NCBI RefSeq assembly: GCF_023008545.1
Contig: NZ_CP095397.1
Span: 3,399,199 to 3,463,198, forward strand
Length of the DNA: 64,000 nt
DNA from: Natribaculum luteum
GTDB lineage: Archaea; Halobacteriota; Halobacteria; Halobacteriales; Natrialbaceae
Direction: 5' to 3'
Shown here: positions 27,824 through 36,663 of the stretch, piece by piece
Position numbering within the stretch: position 1 is the first letter of the stretch
Layout: every line of letters begins with the position of its first letter
Notes under the pieces: generated by a model
What the model was told of the DNA's origin: nothing
Databases searched by the model: none
The model's input: only the letters and a program-made list of their open reading frames with translations
Program-made: the position numbers and the translations under genes

Positions 27824-29287
27824 ATGGCAGCACGCAACGATGAATCTGGATCGGACGGCGGTCGGCCGGACGGTCCGCTGTCGGAAGCGGGGATATTCGA
27901 GCGAATGGGGAAGCGACTCGCGGACGTCGTCGAGCGGTGGATGCCGAGTCCGTTCCTGTTCGCGATCATCCTCTCGTACGTGGTCTTCGTCGCGGGGGTC
28001 GTTCTCGAGGGGGCTGGACCTGGCGAGATGGTGCTGTTCTGGTACGACGGCTTCTGGGCGTTCCTCGCGTTCGCAATGCAGATGACCCTCATCCTGATGA
28101 CGGGATTTGTCATCGCCTACCACCCGCGCGTGAACGACCTCCTCGTGCGACTGACCCGGATACCGAGCGACGGCCGGCAGGCGGTCGTCCTCGTCGGCGT
28201 GTTCTCGATGGCGATCGCGTGGATCCACTGGGGCTTTAGCCTCATCCTCGGGGCGATCTTCGCCCGCGAGATGGGCAAGACTGCGCGCCAAAACGGCATC
28301 GACGTCCACTATCCGCTGCTGTGTGTCGCCGGCTACATGGGCCTCGGCCTGACCTGGCACTGGGGGCTGTCGGCGTCGGCACCGCTGGTTCTCAACACGC
28401 CCGGAAACGACTTCGTCGAGGCGGGAGTCGTCGACGGGATCGTCCCCGCGAGCGCGACGATCTTTAGCCCGTACGCGCTCGCACTGACGGTCCTGTCGAT
28501 CGCGTTCGCGGCGGTGATGCTCGCCCTTCTCGCCCCCGGTTCCGGGCGTGCCCGCGGGATCGGGGAGTTCGTCCCGGACGAGCAGTTGGCCGACGCCGGC
28601 ACCGTCGGCCAGACCGGCGTCGCGGCCGACGGCGGTGCCGGCGAGCGGACGACCCGGATGCCCGCCGAGACGATCGACAACAGCAAACTGCTCGGCTTCC
28701 TGATCGCTGCCGGCGGCGTGGCCGTCGTCGGCTACACGCTCGCGACGCAGGGTCTCGACGGCTGGAATCTCGACCTGGTGAACTTTGCGTTCCTGTTTGC
28801 CGGCCTGTTGATCTACCTCCGACCGGCGGTCTACCGCGAGCGGTTCGGCGAAGCCGCCGAGGCCGCGGCGGGAATCATCCTGCTGTTCCCGTTCTTCGCT
28901 GGCATCCAGGGGATGATGAACGCCTCCGGGCTCTCCGAGTCGATCGCCGAGGGGCTGTTCGCGATCTCGACGCCCGAGACGTTCCCGATCGTCGCCTGGC
29001 TCGCGGGCGCGATCGTCAACCTGTTCGTCCCCTCCGGCGGCGGCGAGTGGATCGTCGTCGGCCCCTCGGTCCTCGGCGCCGCCGAGGAACTCGGCGTCCC
29101 GTTCGGCCAGGCCACGATCGCCTACGCCGTCGGCGACGCACACACCAACCTGTTCAACCCGTTCTGGGCGCTCCCGCTGCTCGCGATCACCGGCATCAAA
29201 GCGCGCGAGATGTTCGGCTACGCGATCGCGATGATGCTCCTGCTGACGCCGTTTCTCGCGGTGGCGCTGGTCCTCGTCCCGTACTGA
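27824..29287 (+). CDS. Short-chain fatty acid transporter, AtoE family
   Basis: A 487-residue membrane protein with around twelve hydrophobic helices of the AtoE/TIGR00366 family. Signatures are WMPSPFLFAIILSYVVF, the IAWIHWGFSLILGAIFARE segment, the NTPGNDF loop and LFVPSGGGEWIVVGP near the end. It is expected to take up acetate to butyrate-sized or acetoacetate-type acids. With the nearby acyl-CoA synthetase and the methylmalonyl-CoA genes it could feed propionate assimilation (inference). A central acidic loop (about 245-285) separates the halves. Confidence 0.88.
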   Translation: MAARNDESGSDGGRPDGPLSEAGIFERMGKRLADVVERWMPSPFLFAIILSYVVFVAGVVLEGAGPGEMVLFWYDGFWAFLAFAMQMTLILMTGFVIAYHPRVNDLLVRLTRIPSDGRQAVVLVGVFSMAIAWIHWGFSLILGAIFAREMGKTARQNGIDVHYPLLCVAGYMGLGLTWHWGLSASAPLVLNTPGNDFVEAGVVDGIVPASATIFSPYALALTVLSIAFAAVMLALLAPGSGRARGIGEFVPDEQLADAGTVGQTGVAADGGAGERTTRMPAETIDNSKLLGFLIAAGGVAVVGYTLATQGLDGWNLDLVNFAFLFAGLLIYLRPAVYRERFGEAAEAAAGIILLFPFFAGIQGMMNASGLSESIAEGLFAISTPETFPIVAWLAGAIVNLFVPSGGGEWIVVGPSVLGAAEELGVPFGQATIAYAVGDAHTNLFNPFWALPLLAITGIKAREMFGYAIAMMLLLTPFLAVALVLVPY

Positions 29288-29540
29288 GGGCGGGCCAGCG
29301 CCGACTCGAGGCACCCGAGGCCGCCGAAATCGCTGCCGCCGATCTCGTCACCTCGCACTGGCCGGACGACCTCCGCGTCGGTCGATCGTCGCGATCGATC
29401 GTACCGTCCGCGGTCGACGGCTCTCCAGTTCGTTTTCGCTCGTCTACGACCGGTTGCGAGTACCGAGTCCAGTTTCCTCGGGGCACCATCGACGAGCCTC
29501 CCGACGACAGAGGTATGCCATCTCGTCACGAGGGTTGTCC

Positions 29541-30515
29541 ATGAGCGTCGAACCCACCAATCCGACGCCGAACTATCGGCAGTTGTCCGACGACACCTTC
29601 GACCGGCGGATCGACGACCTCCGGGAGCGGTACGCCGACTGCGACCTCTGTGCCTACGAGTGTCACGTCGATCGGACCGCCGGACGGGAAGGGACGTGCC
29701 AGGTCGACGACACTGCCTACGTCTCCTCGTACTTCCCGCACTTCGGCGAGGAAGACTGCCTGCGGGGTCACAACGGGAGCGGTACGATCTTTCTCGCGAA
29801 CTGCAACATGAAGTGCGTGTTCTGCCAGAACTTCGAGACCAGCCACGAGGCCGACGGCGACCCCGCCACGGCCGCAGAGATCGCCGAGATGGCCCTCGAA
29901 CTCGAGACACGGGGCTGTCACAACGTCAACTTCGTCTCGCCGACCCATCACTCACCACACCTCGTGGAGGCGGTCAAGATCGCGAGGGATCGTGGCCTCG
30001 ACCTCCCGATCGTGTGGAACTGCGGCGGCTACGAGCGGCGGGAGATTATCGAGCAACTCGAGGGGATCGTCGACGTCTACATGCCGGACGTGAAGTGGGC
30101 CGACGACGAGTCGGCGGCGACGTACTCGAAAGCCCCGAATTACTGGTCGAACGTCACTGACTCGCTCGAGGAGATGCACCGGCAGGTGGGTGACCTTCGG
30201 ATAGACGACACCGGGCTGGCGACCGGCGGCCTCCTCGTGCGCCACCTCGTGATGCCGAATCACGTCGCAGACGCGAAACGGATCGTCGAGTTCGTCGCCG
30301 AGGAGATCTCCGAGCGGACGTTCGTGGATCTCATGGCCCAGTACCAGCCGTATTACAGGGCCAGAACCGAGGACGTCTACGAGGAGATCAACCGCCGGAT
30401 CACCCGGGAAGAGTACGAGGACGTGGTGGCCGCGGCTCGAGACGCGGGACTCGAACGACTCTCCCTCGACCAGTCGATGCTCTCGGACCGATCGGAGCTC
30501 ACCGACCTGTTTTGA
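29541..30515 (+). CDS. Radical SAM protein, pyruvate-formate-lyase-activase-like
   Basis: A 324-residue radical SAM enzyme with the canonical cluster motif CNMKCVFC (C88, C92, C95). An additional N-terminal cysteine set (CDLCAYEC at 34-41 and GTC at 53) may hold a second iron-sulfur cluster. It resembles the PflA-related proteins (COG1313 type) widespread in archaea, whose substrate is unknown. Here no pyruvate-formate-lyase-type glycyl radical enzyme or AMMECR1 gene is adjacent. ATG 29541 is chosen; the upstream frame is not protein-like. Confidence 0.87.
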   Translation: MSVEPTNPTPNYRQLSDDTFDRRIDDLRERYADCDLCAYECHVDRTAGREGTCQVDDTAYVSSYFPHFGEEDCLRGHNGSGTIFLANCNMKCVFCQNFETSHEADGDPATAAEIAEMALELETRGCHNVNFVSPTHHSPHLVEAVKIARDRGLDLPIVWNCGGYERREIIEQLEGIVDVYMPDVKWADDESAATYSKAPNYWSNVTDSLEEMHRQVGDLRIDDTGLATGGLLVRHLVMPNHVADAKRIVEFVAEEISERTFVDLMAQYQPYYRARTEDVYEEINRRITREEYEDVVAAARDAGLERLSLDQSMLSDRSELTDLF

Positions 30516-30879
30516 ATCCCGACTGGATGACCGAATTCGTGTCCGTCTCGGGATTGGTCCGGATGTCGTGTGTGCGTCCGAACGGGCAGACGAGATCTGG
30601 CACAGACGGGTAACTCTCGAACTCGACAGCGACGAGCGCGGGTTCGGCGCGGCGGTCACAGTCGAGGGCGTCACCGCACTCGTGGGCGCTTCCGACAGCG
30701 GCCCGATCCGGACGGTACACGCGTACGAGTCGGCTTTTGCTCGTTCGCTCCTCGAAGACGGGACTCAGCGCCCTGCTTGGTTCTCAAACTGGTCTCACTG
30801 GACGGTGTGGATATCCACGAATCGAACGCATTTGTGAGCGCGTACCAACCTTTAGTAACTCACGAGTGGGTCGTTCGGT
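30516..30879. other. 364-bp gap without a convincing gene
   Basis: An open frame of 89 codons on the + strand (30568-30837) reads like degenerate protein (RRVTLELDSDERGFGAAVTV), with a Trp-rich end, but matches nothing I know and has no good start; it may be a decayed gene. The right part before 30880 is AT-richer and holds the promoter of the hydrolase gene, with TTTAGTAA near 30851-30858 about 22-29 bp upstream of its ATG. Confidence 0.4.
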
Positions 30880-31749
30880 ATGTTTGAGGGCTTCGAGGAG
30901 ACGCGTATCGACGTCGGTCAGGCAGAAATTCATCTCCGCCAGGGCGGTGACGGCCCCCCGTTGCTGTTGCTTCACGGATACCCGCAGACGCACGTGAACT
31001 GGCACAAGATCGCACCGGAGTTGGCCGAGAACTACACGGTCGTGACGCCCGACCTCCGCGGATACGGCGACAGTAGAGGGCCGTCCGATCCCGAGACGAG
31101 ACAGTACACCAATCGGGAGATGGCCGAGGATATGGTCGCAGTCATGACATCGATGGGATTTGATGAGTATCGTATCGTCGGCCACGACCGCGGCGCTCGC
31201 GTCGGCTACCGATTCGCACTCGACCATCCGGATCGGGTGGAGAAGCTGGCGGTGCTCGACATCATCCCGACGCTCGAAACGGTCGAACGAATGGACTACG
31301 AATACGCCTACGCGATGTATCACTGGCTGTTCCTGGCCCAGCCACATCCGATCCCGGAGACGTTGCTCGCCAACGAGCCGGCTTTCTACGTCGACCACTT
31401 GATAGACAACTGGGCAGCGTATCCCGACCACCTCGATCCAGAGGCGATAGCCGAGTACCAACGCTGTTTCGAGGACGAACGCGTCATCCGGGCGAGTTGC
31501 GAAGACTACCGGGCCGGGCTGAGCGTCGACCTCGAACACGATCTGTCCTCGCGCGCGGCTGGCGACCGAATCGAGTGTCCGGTGCTGGCGCTGTGGGGCG
31601 ACGCCTCGGGGACCGTCGATTTCGATCCGCTGGAAGTCTGGGAAGAGTGGGCGACGTCGGTCCGCGGACGGGGATTGCCATGTGGCCACTTCGTGATGGA
31701 GGAAGCGCCCGACGCGACACTCGCGGAACTCGAGCCGTTCCTGGCGTAA
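30880..31749 (+). CDS. Alpha/beta hydrolase, haloacetate dehalogenase/epoxide hydrolase-like
   Basis: A 289-residue alpha/beta hydrolase with an aspartate nucleophile. HGYPQTHVNW (oxyanion region), DLRGYGDS, and the elbow GHDRGARVGYR (D103 nucleophile, flanked by Arg 104 and 107) match fluoroacetate/haloacetate dehalogenases, which use those arginines to bind the carboxylate. The base histidine is likely in LPCGHFVMEEAPD. It probably hydrolyses carbon-halogen bonds of small acids or epoxides; the substrate in a saline habitat is not known. Confidence 0.85.
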   Translation: MFEGFEETRIDVGQAEIHLRQGGDGPPLLLLHGYPQTHVNWHKIAPELAENYTVVTPDLRGYGDSRGPSDPETRQYTNREMAEDMVAVMTSMGFDEYRIVGHDRGARVGYRFALDHPDRVEKLAVLDIIPTLETVERMDYEYAYAMYHWLFLAQPHPIPETLLANEPAFYVDHLIDNWAAYPDHLDPEAIAEYQRCFEDERVIRASCEDYRAGLSVDLEHDLSSRAAGDRIECPVLALWGDASGTVDFDPLEVWEEWATSVRGRGLPCGHFVMEEAPDATLAELEPFLA

Positions 31750-31869
31750 CACCGACACGGGAGACTGGGAGAGGCTGTCCAGCGGTCGCAGGTTTGGTAC
31801 TTGACTGGCAAGCAGCTGGGTGGCGCGACCGACATCCATCGGGAACGGGTACGACCGCCGTTGTGACGG

Positions 31870-32550
31870 TCAATACTCCCAGAGTCGGTCGATCCTCGAG
31901 TCGATCGCGGGGTGTTCGTCTCGGAGCGTCTCGACGTCGGTTTCGCCGCCGACGTTGATCACGTGGACTTCGCCGCGACGGTCTCCGTACACGTCCTGGA
32001 AATCGTACACGACGCCGACGACGTCGACGTGCTGTGGGACGTCGTCGCTCTCCTCGAGGAACTCGACCTGTCTGTCGACGTTGTACTCGACGAGCCTGTT
32101 TATCGCCTCTGTTCGACTCACGTCCGACGGGAGTGCGTCGACGCCGTCCTCGAGGTATGGCTTCAGCAACTCGAGGCAGTGTTCGATGCCGGCGGGTTCG
32201 GAGATGCCGCCGGTCAGGTCGTCGTAGGTCGCCGTAACGGCCCCACAGCCGGTGTGTCCGACGACGACGATCGTGTCTGTTTCCGTGTGCTCGACCGGGT
32301 AAAGGACGTCTCCGGAGACGACGTCTCCGGCGTCGGTCCGCTGGACGACGCGGTTTCCGATGTTGCCGCAGGTGAAGATCCGTCCCGGCTGGTCGTTTTC
32401 CCACATCCGGTCCTGGAGAACACGGGAGTCGGAGCAACAGACGGTGACCACGTCCGGTCGCTGAGAGTCCTGGACGTCATCGAATCGGGACTGAAACTGG
32501 CTCGCGTGTTCTGCGTTGTCCTGCAGTAACTCGACGAAAACCTGGTTCAT
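31870..32550 (-). CDS. Beta-class carbonic anhydrase
   Basis: A 226-residue zinc enzyme that interconverts CO2 and bicarbonate. Zinc ligands are seen as C39 in CCSDSR, H99 and C102 in GHTGCGAV; the Asp-Arg dyad is in the same CSDSR motif. The C-terminus has YDFQDVYGDRRGEVHVINVGG, usual in the family. No signal peptide, so cytoplasmic. The leaderless start ATG at 32550 is supported by a TATA-like element 22-32 bp upstream; the longer frame has no further suitable start. Confidence 0.92.
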   Translation of the reverse strand: MNQVFVELLQDNAEHASQFQSRFDDVQDSQRPDVVTVCCSDSRVLQDRMWENDQPGRIFTCGNIGNRVVQRTDAGDVVSGDVLYPVEHTETDTIVVVGHTGCGAVTATYDDLTGGISEPAGIEHCLELLKPYLEDGVDALPSDVSRTEAINRLVEYNVDRQVEFLEESDDVPQHVDVVGVVYDFQDVYGDRRGEVHVINVGGETDVETLRDEHPAIDSRIDRLWEY

Positions 32551-32571
32551 ATGCACACAGAGCGAACCTGG

Positions 32572-32582
32572 AAATATATTTC
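32572..32582 (-). promoter_or_regulatory. TATA element of the carbonic anhydrase gene
   Basis: An AT-only run (AAATATATTTC on the + strand) sits 22-32 bp before the carbonic anhydrase ATG, the distance expected for a leaderless haloarchaeal transcript. Confidence 0.65.
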
Positions 32583-32817
32583 TTGATACACGCTGTCGTG
32601 TTACGAGTCGCTGAACCGCCATGGCGATTTCACCCGGTGAAACGTTTCACCGGATGAGTACACGTTCGCGGGGGGCGTTCGATACGGTACTGGTCGGCAG
32701 GGATCGACGTCGGCCAACGCGTCGAGTGGCGCCGCCACCGAGACGCCCCTCGATCGTGCGGCGTCGTGAGTCACTCGCGTAGTGGGTCGATCTCCCGATC
32801 AGAACCGGGTGACACCG

Positions 32818-33210
32818 ATGCATCAAGCAAAAGATACGATACCAGCGAAAATCGACACCCCGGCTGCCGTCGCTCGTCAACAGACCGGGTTCGGAACCAC
32901 ACGAGAGTACGGTGAACTCAGCGGAGAATATTTTACGCTGACCGCCGGGACGGACATCACACAACTCCTCGAAGGTCTCGAAGACGACGCGTGCCAGTGT
33001 CCACACTGGGGATACGTCCTGGAAGGAGAGCTCACCGTCGGCTATACGGACGGCACCGAGGAAACCGACGTGGCCGGCGATCTCTTCTACTGGCCGCCCG
33101 GACACACCGTTCGAGCTGACGAGGATACCGAGATCGTCCTCTTTAGCCCACAGGACGAACACACGACCGTCCTCGAGCATATGCAGACCAAAATGACCGA
33201 CGATGCGTAA
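32818..33210 (+). CDS. Cupin-domain protein
   Basis: A 130-residue single-domain cupin. The core CQCPHWGYVLEGELTVGYTDG has the conserved PHxG-type histidine and glycine pattern, and the second motif DLFYWPPGHTV has another histidine, so a metal may bind. An N-terminal stretch of about 50 residues with FGTTREYGELSGEYFTLTAG precedes the barrel. It is probably a small regulatory or binding protein. The small cysteine-rich gene starts 8 bp before its stop, and the HTH regulator follows, suggesting an operon. Confidence 0.82.
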   Translation: MHQAKDTIPAKIDTPAAVARQQTGFGTTREYGELSGEYFTLTAGTDITQLLEGLEDDACQCPHWGYVLEGELTVGYTDGTEETDVAGDLFYWPPGHTVRADEDTEIVLFSPQDEHTTVLEHMQTKMTDDA

Positions 33211-33406
33211 CGAGACGGAGCGCCCGTCGTCGAGCGAGCAGCCTCGAGACGTCGACGTTGCTTGCCCGACGTGTGGCCAACAGACGACCGTGTCCGTGTC
33301 GGACCATCAGGCCGAGTTACGCGTGCGACCGTACGTCGCGGCCTTCGGCGAGTACACCACCGCCCACTGTTCCGACGGACACAGGTTCTGGATCTACTAC
33401 TGCTAG
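33203..33406 (+). CDS. Small zinc-ribbon-like protein, CPTCG
   Basis: A 67-residue protein overlapping the cupin gene by 8 bp. It has a CPTCG knuckle near residues 21-25, a cysteine-histidine pair in HCSDGH and ends in WIYYC. Two ligand pairs could bind one zinc. Short CPxCG-type proteins are abundant and mostly uncharacterised in haloarchaea. The start ATG 33203 gives the overlap; the conservation of such small genes next to regulators suggests an accessory role (inference). Confidence 0.65.
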   Translation: MRNETERPSSSEQPRDVDVACPTCGQQTTVSVSDHQAELRVRPYVAAFGEYTTAHCSDGHRFWIYYC

Positions 33407-33472
33407 TCTCTCTCGCTGTTCTTGACACGGACGTCTCCTCCGAGGTGGAGGACCTATTAGCCGTCCGAGCGT

Positions 33473-33484
33473 ATTGGCACCAAT
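33473..33484 (+). promoter_or_regulatory. Inverted repeat overlapping the regulator start codon
   Basis: ATTGG-CA-CCAAT, a 5-bp perfect inverted repeat with 2-base spacer, spans 33473-33484 and includes the first bases of the ATG at 33483. A TATA-like CTATTAG lies near 33454. A site at the transcription start would suit autorepression, but 5 bp is short and this is a weak call. Confidence 0.35.
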
Positions 33485-34322
33485 GACCAATGAAATTCGC
33501 GACGTCGAATTTTTGGCGCGGTCGGGCCACCGAGTCGCGGTACTCGAGACGCTACGCGAGGCGCCTCGAGATCGTCGCGAGCTGTGCGCTGCGACCGGTG
33601 CCTCGAATCCGACGGTCGGGCGGATCATTCGCGACCTCGAGGAACGCGAGTGGATCGTTCGCGACGGTCGACGCTACGAACTGACGCTGCTCGGTGAGTT
33701 CGTCACCGACCGATTCGTCGAACTGCGACGGGGGATGGGGACGGCGCGAACGTTGCGAGACGTCTGGCAGTGGCTCCCACACGAGATGGAAGGATTCTCG
33801 GTCGGCCTGTTCGCCGATGCCGTCGTCGCCCATCCGGGGCCGCAGTATCCGTACCAGCCCGTCGAACGCGTCACGAAGTTGCTCGAGTCGACCGATACGA
33901 TTCGTGGCTTTGGAACCACGCTCTACAAGTCCGGCAACCTCGAGGTGTTCTGTCGGCGTATCGTCGACGGGATGGAGGCGGAGTACCTCTACGCGCCACA
34001 GATCCTCAGCGCGATCGTGGCGTGGAACGCGGAGCTGACCGCCGAGGCCTTCGCCTGCGAGAACTGCACGATACTGCTCCACGACGAGTTACCCGACGAC
34101 GATCGGTGCGGACTCAACATCATGGACGAGCGGATCGGCATCTGTGGCCACGATCGCGACTCTGCGCAACTCGAGGCCGTGATCGATACGGCATCACCCG
34201 AGGCACGTACGTGGGCGAACGAGGTCTACGAGGCACATCGGCGGACGGCGCGGCCTTTCGACCCGGACGAATTCCGCCACGAGAGCGGTCACGACCGTCT
34301 GTTAGGTGTGGAACCCCGATAG
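33483..34322 (+). CDS. HTH transcriptional regulator, haloarchaeal TrmB/MarR-like two-domain type
   Basis: A 279-residue regulator. The N-terminal winged helix (about 6-75) reads FLARSGHRVAVLETLREAP then ELCAATGASNPTVGRIIRDLEEREWI; the C-terminal half (about 100-260) is an uncharacterised sensor region with cysteines in ACENCTIL and IGICGHD, as seen in many haloarchaeal HTH proteins of this length. It is the last gene of the run cupin, small zinc protein, regulator. An ATTGG-N2-CCAAT inverted repeat overlaps its start codon and may be an autoregulatory site. Confidence 0.82.
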   Translation: MTNEIRDVEFLARSGHRVAVLETLREAPRDRRELCAATGASNPTVGRIIRDLEEREWIVRDGRRYELTLLGEFVTDRFVELRRGMGTARTLRDVWQWLPHEMEGFSVGLFADAVVAHPGPQYPYQPVERVTKLLESTDTIRGFGTTLYKSGNLEVFCRRIVDGMEAEYLYAPQILSAIVAWNAELTAEAFACENCTILLHDELPDDDRCGLNIMDERIGICGHDRDSAQLEAVIDTASPEARTWANEVYEAHRRTARPFDPDEFRHESGHDRLLGVEPR

Positions 34323-34368
34323 AGTCCGGCGCGTACGAAACGCCACGTCGGACCTCGTCTTCGGCGAG

Positions 34369-34956
34369 TCACATCCCGCCGAGGCTGTCGATCAGTTCGC
34401 GCGTGACCTGATCGTGGGTGACGAGTTCGCCGCCGTGCTCGTTGGCGAACGACTCGGCGTCGTCGCGGTCCGAGAACCCGATCAACTCCTCGCCCATCGC
34501 GCCGTGGACGTCGCTTCCGACGACCATCGTGATGTCGGTGACGTCGACCTGATTTTCGGCCTCGAGGTGTGCGGAGATGAACGTCACGCCGTCTTCCCCG
34601 GACAGTTCCCAGTCGACGATCGAGTAGTCCGTCGCGTAGATGATCGTCGGTTCGTGACCGCGGTCTTCCTGGCCGAACACCCAGGTGTACGTGCAGGTTC
34701 CGCTGCAGAACCACGCCGGGCCGTCTCGTCCCTCGGGCAGGTCCTCGTCGTAGAACGCCTGCCCTACGGGACCGGGATGGTGCTCGATGACCATCCCACA
34801 CTCGTCACAGACCTGCTCGTCGTCGAGCGACACCGGCTCAGGGGCGTCGTCGCCGCCGAGACAGCCGGCGAGGGCGGCCACTCCAGCCACTCCCGTCGCG
34901 ACGAGAACGTCCCGTCTCGTCGGTCCGGTACCCGCACGAGCTCTCTCTCGAGTCAT
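34369..34956 (-). CDS. NosL-like copper-binding Tat lipoprotein
   Basis: A 195-residue lipoprotein with twin-arginine signal (TRRDVLVATG) and lipobox LAGC (C32). The mature domain has the NosL copper motif CDECGMVI (C50, C53, Met55), a second cysteine motif WFCSGTC and the typical TIIYATDYSIVDW segment. NosL-type proteins deliver copper to nitrous oxide reductase or other copper enzymes outside the cell; no nos genes are in the window. It is divergent from the SCO gene, 114 bp apart. Confidence 0.88.
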   Translation of the reverse strand: MTRERARAGTGPTRRDVLVATGVAGVAALAGCLGGDDAPEPVSLDDEQVCDECGMVIEHHPGPVGQAFYDEDLPEGRDGPAWFCSGTCTYTWVFGQEDRGHEPTIIYATDYSIVDWELSGEDGVTFISAHLEAENQVDVTDITMVVGSDVHGAMGEELIGFSDRDDAESFANEHGGELVTHDQVTRELIDSLGGM

Positions 34957-35070
34957 ACCCGTCTTTGGCGCTGCAGTCGTAAAGCGCGTCTGGTGTGAAC
35001 GCCGAACGGTCCGCCCGTTCGAGAGATGTACCAGACGCCTCTTGAGTCGCCCGTCCCTAGCCGGCAACAA

Positions 35071-35751
35071 ATGCAGCGACGTACGTTCCTTCGCCTGGGA
35101 GCTGCCGGCGGAGCCGTGGCCGCGAGCGGCTGTCTCACCTCGCTCGTCGGCGACGACGGCACCGAGAACGTGGTCCTCGGGCCACAAGAGGACCAGCTGG
35201 CCGACAGCGAAGACCTCGCCTACCCCGCTTACGGCCAGGCGTTTCCCGACTTCTCGCTTCCCGATCCGCTCGCCGAGACGACGATCGACACTACCGAACT
35301 CGAGGACCAGTGTCTGATCACGACGGCATTTTACACGTTCTGTCCAGCCGAGTGCGTCTCGTTGATCAGTACCCTCGCCGGCCTCCAGGCCGAGACGATC
35401 GATCGCGACCTCGTCGACGACGTCACCTTCCTCGCGATCTCGTTCGATCCGGAACGCGACACGCCAGCGAAACTCCGGGAGAACGCGGAGATAATGCGCG
35501 TCGACCTCGAGGCGGGCAACTGGCACTACCTGCTACCCGAGGAAGTCGAGGAGGCGAGAGCCGTCGTCGACGAGAAACTCGGCATCGCGTTCCAGAAAGA
35601 CAGCGAGGTCGAAGGCTACGAGTTCTCCCACAACACGCTTACGTTCCTGTCTAACCCCGACGACTACGTCGAACGCGCCTACACGAGCGAACGGCCGGAC
35701 ATCGACAGGATGATCGACGACATCGAAACGGTCCTGTCGAACTGGGAATGA
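35071..35751 (+). CDS. SCO1/SenC/PrrC-family copper chaperone, Tat lipoprotein
   Basis: A 226-residue thioredoxin-fold protein. MQRRTFLRLGAAGGAVAASGC is a twin-arginine lipoprotein signal. The copper site CPAEC (C91, C95; CxxxC) and the distal histidine in EFSHNTLTFL are the three SCO ligands, so it should deliver copper to the CuA site of a terminal oxidase or act as a thiol oxidoreductase. ATG 35071 is chosen. The stop overlaps the next gene's ATG by 4 bp, so the two are co-translated. Confidence 0.9.
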   Translation: MQRRTFLRLGAAGGAVAASGCLTSLVGDDGTENVVLGPQEDQLADSEDLAYPAYGQAFPDFSLPDPLAETTIDTTELEDQCLITTAFYTFCPAECVSLISTLAGLQAETIDRDLVDDVTFLAISFDPERDTPAKLRENAEIMRVDLEAGNWHYLLPEEVEEARAVVDEKLGIAFQKDSEVEGYEFSHNTLTFLSNPDDYVERAYTSERPDIDRMIDDIETVLSNWE

Positions 35752-36569
35752 TCGTTCCACTCGAGACGTGCGTCACGCCCGACGTCGACCCCTCGATCGG
35801 CGCGCAGACGTTCGGCCCTGCCGTGTTCTTCCTGATCGGGCTGTTCGGCGGGGCACACTGTCTGGGCATGTGTGGTCCGCTGGTGACGACGTACGCCGAC
35901 CGACTGCGCGAGGGCAACGACTCGAGACGCGACGTCGTGACGGTTCGAGCGGTTCGCCAGCACGCCCTGTTCAACCTCGGCCGGACGGCGAGTTACGCGA
36001 TCCTCGGCGGCCTCTTCGGGCTGGCGGGCTCGCTCGTGTTCGTGACGCCTCGCGACGTCGTCACGGTCGTCGCCGAGGTCCACGCGCTCGCCGGACTGCT
36101 CGTCGGGGCGGTGATAATCGCGATGGGCGTCCACTACCTCCTCGGTCGCGGCGTCCTCGGCGGTTCGGTGAGCATCCCGCTGGTCGGATCGGCGCTCGGC
36201 CGGGTACAGGCGTGGCTGCTCGCCCGCGTCGACGCCTGGGTCGGCGACGGTCGGATCGCAGGACTCGGGGCGGTACACGGCCTGCTCCCGTGTCCGCTCC
36301 TCTATCCGGCGTTCCTCTACGCGTTCGTCCAGGGATCGCCGACCGGCGGCGTCGTCTCGCTCGCCGCACTCGGGGCCGGGACGATCCCGTCGCTGTTCCT
36401 GTACGGCACGTTCTTCCAGTCGGTCAGCGTCGAAACCCGGATGCGACTCCACCGCGTGCTCGGCGTGGTGTTCATCGTCCTCGGGTATATCCCGCTCCAG
36501 CACGGTCTGGCGGTGCTGGGAATTCCGCTTCCACACCCGTCGATCCCGTACTATCAGCCGATCATGTGA
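35748..36569 (+). CDS. UreH_2/SafE-family membrane protein
   Basis: A 273-residue protein with six to seven hydrophobic helices and the signature GGAHCLGMCGP near residues 34-44, mirrored by the proline/cysteine motif HGLLPCPLLYPAFLYA. This is the UreH_2/sulfite-exporter-like family, often next to heavy-metal ATPases and cytochrome oxidase assembly genes and implicated in copper or redox transfer. Its ATG overlaps the SCO stop (ATGA), indicating joint function in copper delivery. The last residues are a Pro/His-rich tail. Confidence 0.85.
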   Translation: MIVPLETCVTPDVDPSIGAQTFGPAVFFLIGLFGGAHCLGMCGPLVTTYADRLREGNDSRRDVVTVRAVRQHALFNLGRTASYAILGGLFGLAGSLVFVTPRDVVTVVAEVHALAGLLVGAVIIAMGVHYLLGRGVLGGSVSIPLVGSALGRVQAWLLARVDAWVGDGRIAGLGAVHGLLPCPLLYPAFLYAFVQGSPTGGVVSLAALGAGTIPSLFLYGTFFQSVSVETRMRLHRVLGVVFIVLGYIPLQHGLAVLGIPLPHPSIPYYQPIM

Positions 36570-36663
36570 TTCGTGTCCCGTCCGACGGCGACGCCGAGAC
36601 GGCGTTCCCAGCCGACGAGAATCGACGGGCGCGCATTTATTCGACTGCGATCGATCCACGACT

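Noticed and set aside
30568-30837. 89-codon frame that could be a small gene or pseudogene
   Set aside because: No credible start, no family resemblance and no supporting promoter; mentioned only as content of the gap.
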